Below are positions 7,944 through 15,289 of a stretch of DNA of 56,933 nucleotides, piece by piece. The translations under genes and the position numbers were made by a program. Each line of letters opens with the position of its first letter. Position 1 is the stretch's first letter. The stretch lies in the NCBI GenBank assembly GCA_016191815.1, contig JACPVI010000084.1:1-56933 (forward strand). The letters run 5' to 3'. A model generated the notes under the pieces. That model had not been told where the DNA came from and did not search any database. It worked only from the letters and a program-made list of their open reading frames with translations. Origin of the DNA: Myxococcales bacterium (GTDB taxonomy: Bacteria > Myxococcota > Myxococcia > Myxococcales > Myxococcaceae).

Positions 7944-8236
7944 GCCAGGAAGTCGCGAGGCTGGGGGGCTCCTTGCGGCGGGCGGGTGATGAACGCTCGC
8001 GGCGGGCCCCGGAAGAACTTCTCGACGAAGGCTTTCGACCAGCTCGGGTGTGTCCTCGAACGGGCTCCCAGCGACTCCACGACGAGCGCCCTCCCCCTTC
8101 GCCGAATCAGCACCTCGGGGCCTTCGACCCGGCACTCCTTGGGCAGCCGGATTGCCTGGCTCCCGCCGTTTCTGAACACCTTGGCGCGATAGCTTCTCGC
8201 CCGCGGAGCGCTTCTCTTTCCAGTCGCCCTTGCCAC
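7940..8236 (-). CDS. vapB: Antitoxin VapB, AbrB/SpoVT-type
   Basis: A 98-aa antitoxin. The segment AKVFRNGGSQAIRLPKECR is the swapped-hairpin AbrB/MazE DNA-binding motif of VapB. The C-terminus (WSKAFVEKFFRGPPRAFI, about residues 66-83) should wrap around VapC. The start is GTG at 8236, chosen because GGAGG lies five bases upstream. Of the six antitoxin genes in this window it has the only clear Shine-Dalgarno sequence. A 34-bp A/T-rich inverted repeat lies immediately upstream (8246-8279). Confidence 0.9.
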   Translation of the reverse strand: MARATGKRSAPRARSYRAKVFRNGGSQAIRLPKECRVEGPEVLIRRRGRALVVESLGARSRTHPSWSKAFVEKFFRGPPRAFITRPPQGAPQPRDFLA

Positions 8237-8245
8237 GAGGCCTCC

Positions 8246-8279
8246 GTATATACTCTTTACCAGAAAAGAAAGTATATAC
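8246..8279 (-). promoter_or_regulatory. Operator/promoter of vapBC: inverted repeat
   Basis: GTATATACT (8246-8254) and AGTATATAC (8271-8279) are perfect 9-bp inverted arms around a 16-bp spacer, in one of the few A/T-rich spots of the window. TATATA elements inside the arms could serve as -10 boxes for minus-strand transcription. VapB-VapC complexes usually repress their own promoter through such palindromes; that role is inferred. Confidence 0.7.
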
Positions 8280-8377
8280 CCATTGGGCAGCCGGCACCTT
8301 CCGAAGTGAGCTTCCGTTGGAAAAACGAGAGCCCTGGGGCTGACGCCAAGTCAGAAGACGCTGGAGTGAGGCGGGCC

Positions 8378-8397
8378 GCCGGCCGATGATGGCCGGC
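8378..8397 (+). promoter_or_regulatory. Hairpin abutting the hemG start codon
   Basis: GCCGGCC (8378-8384), loop GATGAT, GGCCGGC (8391-8397) is a perfect 7-bp GC stem ending one base before the hemG ATG. It occupies the place of a Shine-Dalgarno sequence, and none is visible. It could limit translation, or the transcript could start downstream. The function is inferred. Confidence 0.4.
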
Positions 8398-8398
8398 C

Positions 8399-9760
8399 AT
8401 GATCGCCATCGTCGGAGGGGGAATCTCCGGCCTCTCGCTCGCGCACGCGCTCAAGGCGAAAGGACGGGAAGGTTTGCTCCTCGAGGCCGAGCCACGGGTG
8501 GGAGGCACGATCCGCACCACCACCCGCGATGGCTTCATCGCCGAGTGGGGCCCCAACGGCTTCCTCGACAAGGAGCCGAAGACCCGCGAGCTGGTCTCCG
8601 CCCTCGGCCTCGAAGGGCGCCTGCGCGCCGCGGAGCCCACCTCCAAGCGACGGTTCGTCTACTCCAAGGGAAAGCTCCACGAGGTGCCGCTGTCCCCGCC
8701 CGGCTTCCTCAAGACCGAGCTGTTGCCGCTCTCCGGCAAGCTGAGGGCGCTGGGAGACCTCTTCGTCTCCCGCGCGACGCAAGACGACGAGTCCTTGGCC
8801 TCCTTCGGCCGCCGCCGGTTCGGCCACGCCGCCGCCGAGACGCTGATCGACGCCATCCAGACTGGCATCTACGCCGGCAACTACGAGAAGCTCTCCGCCC
8901 GCGCCACCTTCCCAATCCTCGCCGAGCTGGAGCAGCGCCACCGCAGCATCGTGGTGGGAATGGTCAAGCTCCAGAAGGAGAAGAGGCGCGCTGGAGAGAA
9001 GGCGGGCAGCGGTGCCCTCACCACCTTCGAGGGCGGACTGGAGACTCTGGTATCTGCTCTCGCGGACGGCCTCCGAGATTCGGTGCGGCTCGGCTCCAAG
9101 GTGACTGGCCTCTCCCTCGCCCAAGGCCGATGGAAGATCACCTCTCTCACCGACGGCACCAGCGTCACTGCCGAGGCCGAGGCGGTGGTGCTCGCCGTTC
9201 CCGCCTTCGCCGCCGCCGAGCTGTTGAGGCCCTTGGACGCGAAGCTGGCCGCCGAGTTGGAGGCCATCGAGTACAACGCGGTGGCCTCGGTGCAGCTCGG
9301 CTTTTGGAAGGCCGACCTGCCCTCGCCCATCGAGGGCTTCGGCTTCATCGTTCCCGCCCATGAGGGGCACCGGGTGATCGGCGCCATCTACATCTCCAGC
9401 ATCTTCCCCTGGCGCTCGCCTTCCGACTCGGTGCTCTTCAACTGCATGGCGGGCGGAGCGGTGCGCCCGGACGCGCTCGGGCTGTCGGACGAGCAACTGG
9501 TGGAGACGGTGCTCGAGGAGCTGAGGCAGCTGCTCGGCGTGGCCGCCCCGCCCATCTTTCGCCAGGTGGTCCGCTGGCCGAGGGCGATCCCCCAGTACAA
9601 CGTGGGCCACCTGGCGCGAGTGGCGCGCATCGAGGAGGCGGCGGGGCGCCTGCCCGGGCTCACCCTCACCGGCAACTGCCTGCGCGGGGTGGGGATGAAC
9701 GACTGCATCAGGAATTCGGCCGCACTGGCGGATCGGATCTCCATGAGCGGTCGGGGGTAG
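8399..9760 (+). CDS. hemG: Protoporphyrinogen IX oxidase, HemY type
   Basis: An oxygen-dependent FAD enzyme oxidising protoporphyrinogen IX to protoporphyrin IX, the penultimate step of haem synthesis. The 453-aa protein opens with the Rossmann motif MIAIVGGGISGLSLAHALKA, followed by EAEPRVGGTIRT and GFIAEWGPNGF, all typical of PPOX. It also has TFEGGLETLVSALADGL and the C-terminal FAD-binding GLTLTGNCLRGVGMNDCI. It is of the HemY/PPOX type, not E. coli HemG; in Myxococcus the same protein type is annotated hemG. The start is fixed by the Rossmann fold at residue 1. Confidence 0.95.
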   Translation: MIAIVGGGISGLSLAHALKAKGREGLLLEAEPRVGGTIRTTTRDGFIAEWGPNGFLDKEPKTRELVSALGLEGRLRAAEPTSKRRFVYSKGKLHEVPLSPPGFLKTELLPLSGKLRALGDLFVSRATQDDESLASFGRRRFGHAAAETLIDAIQTGIYAGNYEKLSARATFPILAELEQRHRSIVVGMVKLQKEKRRAGEKAGSGALTTFEGGLETLVSALADGLRDSVRLGSKVTGLSLAQGRWKITSLTDGTSVTAEAEAVVLAVPAFAAAELLRPLDAKLAAELEAIEYNAVASVQLGFWKADLPSPIEGFGFIVPAHEGHRVIGAIYISSIFPWRSPSDSVLFNCMAGGAVRPDALGLSDEQLVETVLEELRQLLGVAAPPIFRQVVRWPRAIPQYNVGHLARVARIEEAAGRLPGLTLTGNCLRGVGMNDCIRNSAALADRISMSGRG

Positions 9761-9815
9761 CCGCCGCCTTGGTCTTCGATGGGGAGCGTGGTAGCTGACC
9801 CTGCGGAGGTGGACG

Positions 9816-10625
9816 ATGAGCTTCAAGTGCATTCCGCTGATCGCCGGGCTCTCCGCGTCGCTGGTCGCTGGCCGCACCCAGGACAAGAGGGGCTGCACCG
9901 AGCTTCCGTACTTGCCTCGCTACCCTGGCACGGTCATCGCCGACTGCCAGCACAAGGAATACAAGGAGCTCGAAATCGAGGTCGGCGAGAAAGAGAAGAA
10001 GACCGTCGCTGGCGACTACCACCAGCTCGATTACTCTTGGCCCGAAGGCCTCACGGGCGATCAAGTCGCCGCCAATTATCGTGCCTCGCTCGCGTCAGGA
10101 GGATTCGACGTCGTGTATTCCAGCCCCAGGGTCGTCGTCGCGAAGGCCTCCAAGGAGGGGGTCGAGACCTGGGTGAGAGTGAGCGCCTATGGCGCGACGG
10201 CGGTGAAGGCGGTGCGGGTGAAGGGCATCGAGCAGAAGATGGGGGCCGCGGACGCGACCAAGTTGCTCGGCGATCTCCAGGCGGTTGGGAAGGTCGCCAT
10301 CTACGGCATCCACTTCGACACCGGCAAGGCGGAGATCAAGCCCGAGTCCAAGCCGACCCTTGATGAGATCGCCAAGCTGCTGACGGAGAACGCCCACCTG
10401 CGCGTGTACGTCGTGGGCCACACCGATAACGTCGGGGGGCTGGAGGGGAACCTGGACCTCTCGAAGCGGCGGGCGGAGTCGGTCGTGAAGGCCCTCGCGG
10501 CGACGTACGGGGTCGCCGAAGCGCGGTTGCGCTCTCACGGGGTGGGTCCGCTCGCCCCGGTCGCCTCGAACCAAAGCGAGGGTGGTCGCGCAAGGAACCG
10601 CCGCGTCGAGCTCGTCATGCAGTGA
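9816..10625 (+). CDS. OmpA-family peptidoglycan-associated outer-membrane protein
   Basis: A 269-aa protein with a short N-terminal hydrophobic segment (IPLIAGLSASLVAG), a central domain of about 130 residues without a recognised family, and a C-terminal OmpA/MotB domain. The latter shows IHFDTGKAEIKPESKPTLDE, VVGHTDNVGG, NLDLSKRRAESVVKAL and RRVELVMQ, including the Asp and Arg that contact diaminopimelate in peptidoglycan. GGAGGT lies six bases before the ATG. The signal peptide is weak (A-G-R-T at the end), so export is probable but not certain. It is similar in layout to small myxobacterial OmpA lipoproteins, but no lipobox Cys is seen. Confidence 0.85.
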   Translation: MSFKCIPLIAGLSASLVAGRTQDKRGCTELPYLPRYPGTVIADCQHKEYKELEIEVGEKEKKTVAGDYHQLDYSWPEGLTGDQVAANYRASLASGGFDVVYSSPRVVVAKASKEGVETWVRVSAYGATAVKAVRVKGIEQKMGAADATKLLGDLQAVGKVAIYGIHFDTGKAEIKPESKPTLDEIAKLLTENAHLRVYVVGHTDNVGGLEGNLDLSKRRAESVVKALAATYGVAEARLRSHGVGPLAPVASNQSEGGRARNRRVELVMQ

Positions 10626-10695
10626 CCTTCCGAAGGACCGGCAGCGCGCACGCGCCGCCTACTTCGAAGAGCCCTCCGCCGACTATGCTCGCGAC

Positions 10696-11799
10696 ATGCG
10701 CGCTGCCGCGCCCAGCTCGTCGCCTGCCCCGGAGGACGCGCCTCGCCCCGCCGAGGCCTCCCTCGTGCGCAGCACCACCCTCTCGCTCCTCGAGCCTCGC
10801 CGCTTCATCCCCATCGTGGCGGTGTGCGCTCCCTTGGTGGTCGCCCAGGGCAGCTACAGCGAGGATCCGCTGGCCGTCCCGCTCGGAGTGGCGATGTGTC
10901 TCGCCTTCGTGCTGGTGGCCCCCGTCAGCTACCGGGTGCTCTTCCCCGACGGCATCGAGCTGAGCCACGGCGGGGTGCGGCTCCTCCTCTACGCCACCAT
11001 CGGCGCGGGAGTAGTGCTCTCCATCGGCGCCGCCGTCCCCAAGGTTCTGGACATGGGCGCCACCTTCCTCACCGCGCGCTCCAGCCTCCTGGTGTGCACC
11101 GCGCTCTTCCTGGTCGGCGGCTGGGGCCTGGGCCGCGACATCGGCCTCTCCGACGCCCTGGCCAAAGAGAAGGCCCGCGCCGCCGCCCTCGCCCGCGAGG
11201 CCGAGCTGTCCCAGCTCATCGCCTTGCGCTCGCACCTCGATCCCCACTTCCTCTTCAACACCCTCAACGCCATCGCCGAGTGGTGCCGCGAGGACGGAGA
11301 AATCGCCGAGCGCGCGGTGCTCCAGCTCTCCGCCATGCTCCGCACCGTGCTCTCCGGAGTGCGCCTCGCCTCCTGGCCGCTCGAGCAGGAGCTGGCCCTC
11401 TGTCGCACCCTGTTCAGCCTCCACCTCTTGCGAGACCCCGAGCTGTTCAAGCTCCAGGAGTCGATTCCCTCTCCCCTCCCCGAGGTGCGGGTGCCTCCGA
11501 TGATTCTCCTTCCACTGGCGGAGAACGCCTTCAAGCACGGGCCGGGCGCCGGCCACCGCGGCGAGGTCCGCCTCGAGGTGAGCCTGGACGGAAGCCAGCT
11601 CCGGGTGCGGCTGGAAAACCCCGGGCCGTACCGCGGGCCGAGGCCCGGGAGCGCCGGATTGCCCACCGTGGAGAAGCGGCTCGAGCTGGCCTACGAGGGG
11701 AAGGCCCAGCTCTCCATCGGCCGGGCGCCCGAAGGCGAGCGCACCCGGGTAGAGCTGTCGCTGCCGGCCTCCGGGCCCGCGCCGGGGGTGCTCACGTGA
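10696..11799 (+). CDS. LytS-type membrane sensor histidine kinase
   Basis: A 367-aa sensor kinase of the His_kinase/LytS (5TM-like) group. The N-terminal half has four hydrophobic helices (about residues 40-150: VAVCAPLVVAQG, VAMCLAFVLVAPVSY, LLYATIGAGVVLSIG, LLVCTALFLVGGWGLG) with no extracellular domain. The phosphoacceptor region is LRSHLDPHFLFNTLNAIAEW. The ATPase part has PPMILLPLAENAFKHG (N box) and a short GLPTVEKRLELAY segment. A TATGCT hexamer at 10684-10689 lies six bases upstream of the ATG and there is no Shine-Dalgarno, so the mRNA may be leaderless. Its stop overlaps the start of the response regulator (GTGA). Confidence 0.92.
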   Translation: MRAAAPSSSPAPEDAPRPAEASLVRSTTLSLLEPRRFIPIVAVCAPLVVAQGSYSEDPLAVPLGVAMCLAFVLVAPVSYRVLFPDGIELSHGGVRLLLYATIGAGVVLSIGAAVPKVLDMGATFLTARSSLLVCTALFLVGGWGLGRDIGLSDALAKEKARAAALAREAELSQLIALRSHLDPHFLFNTLNAIAEWCREDGEIAERAVLQLSAMLRTVLSGVRLASWPLEQELALCRTLFSLHLLRDPELFKLQESIPSPLPEVRVPPMILLPLAENAFKHGPGAGHRGEVRLEVSLDGSQLRVRLENPGPYRGPRPGSAGLPTVEKRLELAYEGKAQLSIGRAPEGERTRVELSLPASGPAPGVLT

Positions 11800-12563
11800 G
11801 CGCGCTCCGCGTCCTCGTCGCCGACGACGAGCTCTTGGCCAGAAAGAGGCTGAGCCGCCTGCTCTCGGCGATGCCCGGCGTGGAGCCGTGCGGCGAGTGC
11901 CAGGACGGAGAGGAAGTCCTAAAGCGCGTGCGCCAGGGCGGGGTGGACGTGGTGCTGCTCGACGTCCAGATGCCCGGGCTTTCGGGCGTCGACGCGATGG
12001 CGCTCCTCCCCGCGGACGGCCCCTACGTCGTCTTCTGCACCGCCCACCCCGACCACGCGGTGGAGGCCTTCGACCAAGGAGCGGTGGACTACCTCCTCAA
12101 GCCCATCGAGCCGGCAAGGCTGCAGAAGGCGCTCGACCGTGCCCGCAGCCGGAACACCCAGCGACGCTTCCACGCCGAGCAGCAGGCGCAGAAGAAGGTC
12201 CGCGAGGAGCCGGGCATCAACCGCCTCGCCGTCCCCACCCGCCAGGGCATCGTGCTCATCGACCCCGCCACCATCAGCCACGCCACCCTGGAAGGCGAGC
12301 TGGTCACCATCCACTGCGAGAAGGGCGAGTTTCTCACCGACTCCTCCCTCCAGGAGCTTCAGGAGAAGCTCCCCAAGGAGCGCTTCGAGCGCGTGCACCG
12401 CCGCGCGCTGCTCAACCTCGGGCACGTCTCGCGCCTCGAGCCCTTGGACACCGGGGGGTACATCGCCCGCACCACTCGGGGGCACGCGGTGGAGGTGTCC
12501 CGCCAGTCGGCCCGAGAGCTGAGGAGGCGGCTCGGCTTGCGCAAGGCCGCCGATGAGGAGTAG
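11796..12563 (+). CDS. LytTR-family response regulator
   Basis: A 255-aa DNA-binding response regulator partnered with the kinase just upstream (4-nt GTGA overlap). Receiver domain: RVLVADDELLARKRL (acidic pair), VVLLDVQMPG with the phospho-Asp, VFCTAHPDHAVEAF (Thr) and VDYLLKPIEPARLQ (Lys). After a linker the LytTR domain follows: RLAVPTRQGIVLIDPATISH, LQELQEKLPKERFERVHRRA and LLNLGHVSRLEPLDTGGYI. Such pairs (AgrA/LytT/AlgR-like) control surface or secreted functions; the targets here are unknown. The GTG at 11796 is the only start that gives a complete receiver. Confidence 0.93.
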   Translation: MSALRVLVADDELLARKRLSRLLSAMPGVEPCGECQDGEEVLKRVRQGGVDVVLLDVQMPGLSGVDAMALLPADGPYVVFCTAHPDHAVEAFDQGAVDYLLKPIEPARLQKALDRARSRNTQRRFHAEQQAQKKVREEPGINRLAVPTRQGIVLIDPATISHATLEGELVTIHCEKGEFLTDSSLQELQEKLPKERFERVHRRALLNLGHVSRLEPLDTGGYIARTTRGHAVEVSRQSARELRRRLGLRKAADEE

Positions 12564-12749
12564 GGGCGCGAAAGACCATCGGTAAAGCTGCTGCGGCGGG
12601 AGAGGACGTGGCGAAGGGCCCGCGTCAAGTCGCTTCGCGCAATCTGTCGTGGCGAGGCGCGGGCTCCGAAAAGTTTCGGGCCGACCCACTTGCGCCCGAT
12701 GGCTCCATTGGCAGATTGTCTTGCCCAGCATCAGCGCGGGAGGCCGGTG

Positions 12750-13133
12750 ATGCTCTCCATCCGCGAAGCGTCGACGTTGGAAGAGGCGAGCAAGGACTTG
12801 CTCGACTTCGTCCTGGACCCGAGGAACTGGGTCGTGCTCGAGCGGCTGCGGCAGGAGCCGCTCTCTCGCCCCGGGCAAAATCCCTCCTACCAGCGATTGG
12901 TGGGCGGGCTTCGCATCTGCGCCTCGGTCGACGTGACGCCGACGCTGGATGTCTTCTTGCGCGTCGCCTTCCGCGGCCCCGGGCTGAGCCCGATGCGCGC
13001 GGTGGACCACCTCGAGACCTTCCTCGCCAAGCGGTTGCCGCTCGCTCCCAACACCGAGTGGCAAGTGGAGATCGACTCGAAGCGGTGGATCCACTTCATC
13101 CGCCGCTACACCGGCGCGAAGCTGCAGGCCTGA
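12750..13133 (+). CDS. Hypothetical protein, 127 aa
   Basis: I do not recognise a family. The frame opens at 12690, but the ATG at 12750 has GGGAGG six bases upstream and begins MLSIREASTLEEASKDLLDF. The sequence alternates helices and strands (GGLRICASVDVTPTLDVFLR, then WQVEIDSKRWIHFIRRY), is soluble and has no signal peptide. It is convergent with, and ends two bases before, the cyclase gene on the other strand. There is no visible partner gene. Confidence 0.65.
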   Translation: MLSIREASTLEEASKDLLDFVLDPRNWVVLERLRQEPLSRPGQNPSYQRLVGGLRICASVDVTPTLDVFLRVAFRGPGLSPMRAVDHLETFLAKRLPLAPNTEWQVEIDSKRWIHFIRRYTGAKLQA

Positions 13134-13134
13134 G

Positions 13135-14781
13135 TCAGCCCTCGGCGCTCGGCGCGCTCCAGAGCAGCTTGAAGTGCCGGAGCGGGTGGGCCACGTTCTT
13201 CACCGGAGTCTCGGTGAGCGGCCCGTAGGCGAGCGAGCGCAGCTGGGGGTCGTCGCTCGTCTCCAGCGCTTTTCGCACCGACTCCATCACCAGGGTCTCG
13301 CGGAAGGCGCCCAACGACTGGAGCCGCGCGGTCTGGTTCATCCCGGTGGAGAAGCCGGTGTACTGCTTGTTGGGCCCGAACAGCCCGCAGAAGGTGGAGG
13401 CCAGGTTGACCCCGATGGCCACCCCCAGCCCCGGGAGCTGGATCAGCTCGCTGATCCGCGTCACCTCCGGGTGGCTGCTCATCTTGTCGCGGGTGAAGCC
13501 CTGGATCTCGATCGCCGCACGCACCGCCGATTCGGCGCGAGAGGTGCGCGAGTCGCGGAAGAAAGGCGGCCCGAACAGGCCGATCACGCAGTCGCCCACC
13601 ATCTTGTCGAACACCCCTCCGTGCCTCCAGAGGATGTTCACCACCTCCTGGCTCCAGTCGTCGACGAACTGGCCGATCTTCTCCGGCTTCTCCAGGACCT
13701 GCTCGCAGATGCGGGTGAAGCCGTTGATGTCCGCGAAGAGGATGCCCACCTCGGCGTCCCGCGGAGTGAGGTAGCGCTGCCCGTAATCGGGGTCCTGCAA
13801 CAGCTCGTCGATCACCATGGCGGAGAAGAACTGGGAGAGGTGGATCCGCTCGCGGTTGTAGTCGATGAGCCTTTGGGACAAGGTCGCCGAGAGCACCCGG
13901 ATCAAGTCCATGGTGTACGCGGAGAAGCCCTCGGCCTGCGACCAGACCAGGATCTTCCCCAGGGTGGTGGCGCTGCTCACCCCCGAGATGAGCACCGCCT
14001 CCACCACCTTCTGCGAGGAGAGGACCTTGCGGAGGTTCTCGTCGTTGGGGCTGATCAGCCGGTCGCCGAAGGCGCGGATGGCCTCCTCCATCGGAGGGAA
14101 GGGCTGCTCCCCCGACTCGTGCTCCAGCCTGCCGAAGCGGTAGATGCGGTAGTGGAGCGCTCCCGACTCCACCGCGTCCCGGTAGAGCAGCATGAAGCCC
14201 GGCAGCTTCACCCGCTCGGAGAGCGCTTGCACCGCCTGATCCATCCCGGTCTCGAACACCCGGTTGGAGAGCAGGTGGTTGATCCTCACGATGAGCTGGT
14301 GCTTCTCCGAGGCGGTCTGCACCGTGGCGAGCACGGTGTCGAACTCCTCGGCGATCGTCTCCAGCGCGCGCACCAGCCTCTGCGACGCGGGCGGCTTGCT
14401 GTGGTCGCCGGCGAAGAGCAGCGCCATCGAGCCGACCTTCTGCCCCACCACGTCCAGGGCCTGGCTCACCAGGGTGTCCGCGCCCACCTTCCGCACCCCC
14501 CACGGCTGCTGGGCGAGGAGCGTCCCCGGGAAGGTCTCCCCGAAGTCGCCGTGCCACCAGGTCTCCTCGGTCAGCTCCTCGTTGGAGGTGGTCACCACCA
14601 CTCCCTTGGCGCCGGCCAGGGTGAGGAGCTGCGGAAAGGCGCGGCGGAAGGTTTGCTCCAGGTTCTCCCGCGCCTTCAGCGATTCCTCGAGGAGGTCGTC
14701 CACCGCGCGACTCAAGAAGCGCAGGTGCTTCAACTCCTCCAGAGGAACGTCGGCGGTGGCCGAGGGGAGCGTGGGATCCAT
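13135..14781 (-). CDS. Class III adenylate/guanylate cyclase with GAF-like sensor
   Basis: A predicted nucleotide cyclase of about 548 aa. Residues up to about 180 and 190-330 look like two GAF-like modules (for example QLLTLAGAKGVVVTTSNEEL and VFETGMDQAVQALSERVKLP). The C-terminal catalytic domain shows AEVGILFADINGFTRICEQ (first metal Asp), GGVFDKMVGDCVIGLFGPPF (Lys and second metal Asp) and FSTGMNQTARLQSLG (Asn/Arg of the transition-state site). The substrate-specifying residues look cyclase-competent. No transmembrane segment is seen, so it is cytosolic. The ATG at 14781 (MDPTLPSATADVPL) was chosen although it has no Shine-Dalgarno; ATGs at 14838 and 14850 are alternatives. Confidence 0.9.
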   Translation of the reverse strand: MDPTLPSATADVPLEELKHLRFLSRAVDDLLEESLKARENLEQTFRRAFPQLLTLAGAKGVVVTTSNEELTEETWWHGDFGETFPGTLLAQQPWGVRKVGADTLVSQALDVVGQKVGSMALLFAGDHSKPPASQRLVRALETIAEEFDTVLATVQTASEKHQLIVRINHLLSNRVFETGMDQAVQALSERVKLPGFMLLYRDAVESGALHYRIYRFGRLEHESGEQPFPPMEEAIRAFGDRLISPNDENLRKVLSSQKVVEAVLISGVSSATTLGKILVWSQAEGFSAYTMDLIRVLSATLSQRLIDYNRERIHLSQFFSAMVIDELLQDPDYGQRYLTPRDAEVGILFADINGFTRICEQVLEKPEKIGQFVDDWSQEVVNILWRHGGVFDKMVGDCVIGLFGPPFFRDSRTSRAESAVRAAIEIQGFTRDKMSSHPEVTRISELIQLPGLGVAIGVNLASTFCGLFGPNKQYTGFSTGMNQTARLQSLGAFRETLVMESVRKALETSDDPQLRSLAYGPLTETPVKNVAHPLRHFKLLWSAPSAEG

Positions 14782-14890
14782 CGTCGGCAAGGGTTCTACT
14801 TCACAGCCGGCCCGCTGCCCACCGCGGCCGTGGAGCATCTTGGCCCACACCGGAGCAAAGACGAGAACTAACCATCGGCCCGAGGTTCGG

Positions 14891-14918
14891 TAGAATCGGG
14901 CTCTCCGGGAGGTGCCCC
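14891..14918 (+). promoter_or_regulatory. -10 box and leader, first of a matching pair
   Basis: TAGAAT at 14891-14896 is followed by a G/C-rich leader ending in CCGGGAGG, then the GTG start at 14919. The same arrangement with nearly the same sequence recurs at 15263 ahead of the next gene. No good -35 hexamer was found. The promoter call is inference from this duplication. Confidence 0.4.
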
Positions 14919-15218
14919 GTGTCCGCAGCGGCGTTCTCGACGGCTCTGCTTCTCCTTCTGGGTGGCGCGAAGCCAGGCGAGTACACCGAACGCAGCCTCT
15001 GCGACCTGTGGGCCGGCGCGCACTGCCACGCCACCAAGTGTCTCAAGGACGCCAAGGAGCGGTGCACCGCGGTGTCCAGCCGCTGCCGGGGCGCCACTCG
15101 GCATGTCGTCTCCAGGTCCCGGGCCGAGCGCACCGCCGCTTGCGCGAAGGCGCTGCTCCAGAGCTCTTGCGGGGGGCCGACTCCCTCGGAGTGCGCCGAC
15201 GTGACCGCGGCGTATTGA
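14919..15218 (+). CDS. Small secreted Cys-rich protein
   Basis: A 99-aa protein with a cleavable-looking signal (MSAAAFSTALLLLLGGAKPG) and a mature part with eight cysteines (residues 28, 36, 41, 49, 56, 75, 84, 92), consistent with four disulfides outside the cytoplasm. The spacing C-x7-C-x4-C-x7-C-x6-C recalls small helical Cys-rich proteins, but no family is recognised. The GTG start is supported by GGGAGG six to seven bases upstream. Its promoter/leader closely matches that of the following EF-hand protein gene, so the two may be co-regulated. Confidence 0.7.
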   Translation: MSAAAFSTALLLLLGGAKPGEYTERSLCDLWAGAHCHATKCLKDAKERCTAVSSRCRGATRHVVSRSRAERTAACAKALLQSSCGGPTPSECADVTAAY

Positions 15219-15262
15219 GAGCCACCGGGCCGCTGGTTGGACTCGGGCCGCCTTCCTTCGTG

Positions 15263-15289
15263 TAGAATGGGCGCGCTCCGGGAGGGCCT
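15263..15289 (+). promoter_or_regulatory. -10 box and leader, second of a matching pair
   Basis: TAGAAT at 15263-15268, then a leader containing CTCCGGGAGG directly before the ATG at 15290. It mirrors the leader at 14891-14918 almost base for base, with the same distance to the start codon. A TTGGAC at 15237-15242 is a possible -35, but its 20-bp spacing is long. Confidence 0.4.

Noticed and set aside
13106-14557. A second minus-strand frame inside the cyclase gene
   Set aside because: It is the same DNA read in another frame; only the frame 13135-14781 carries the cyclase motifs.
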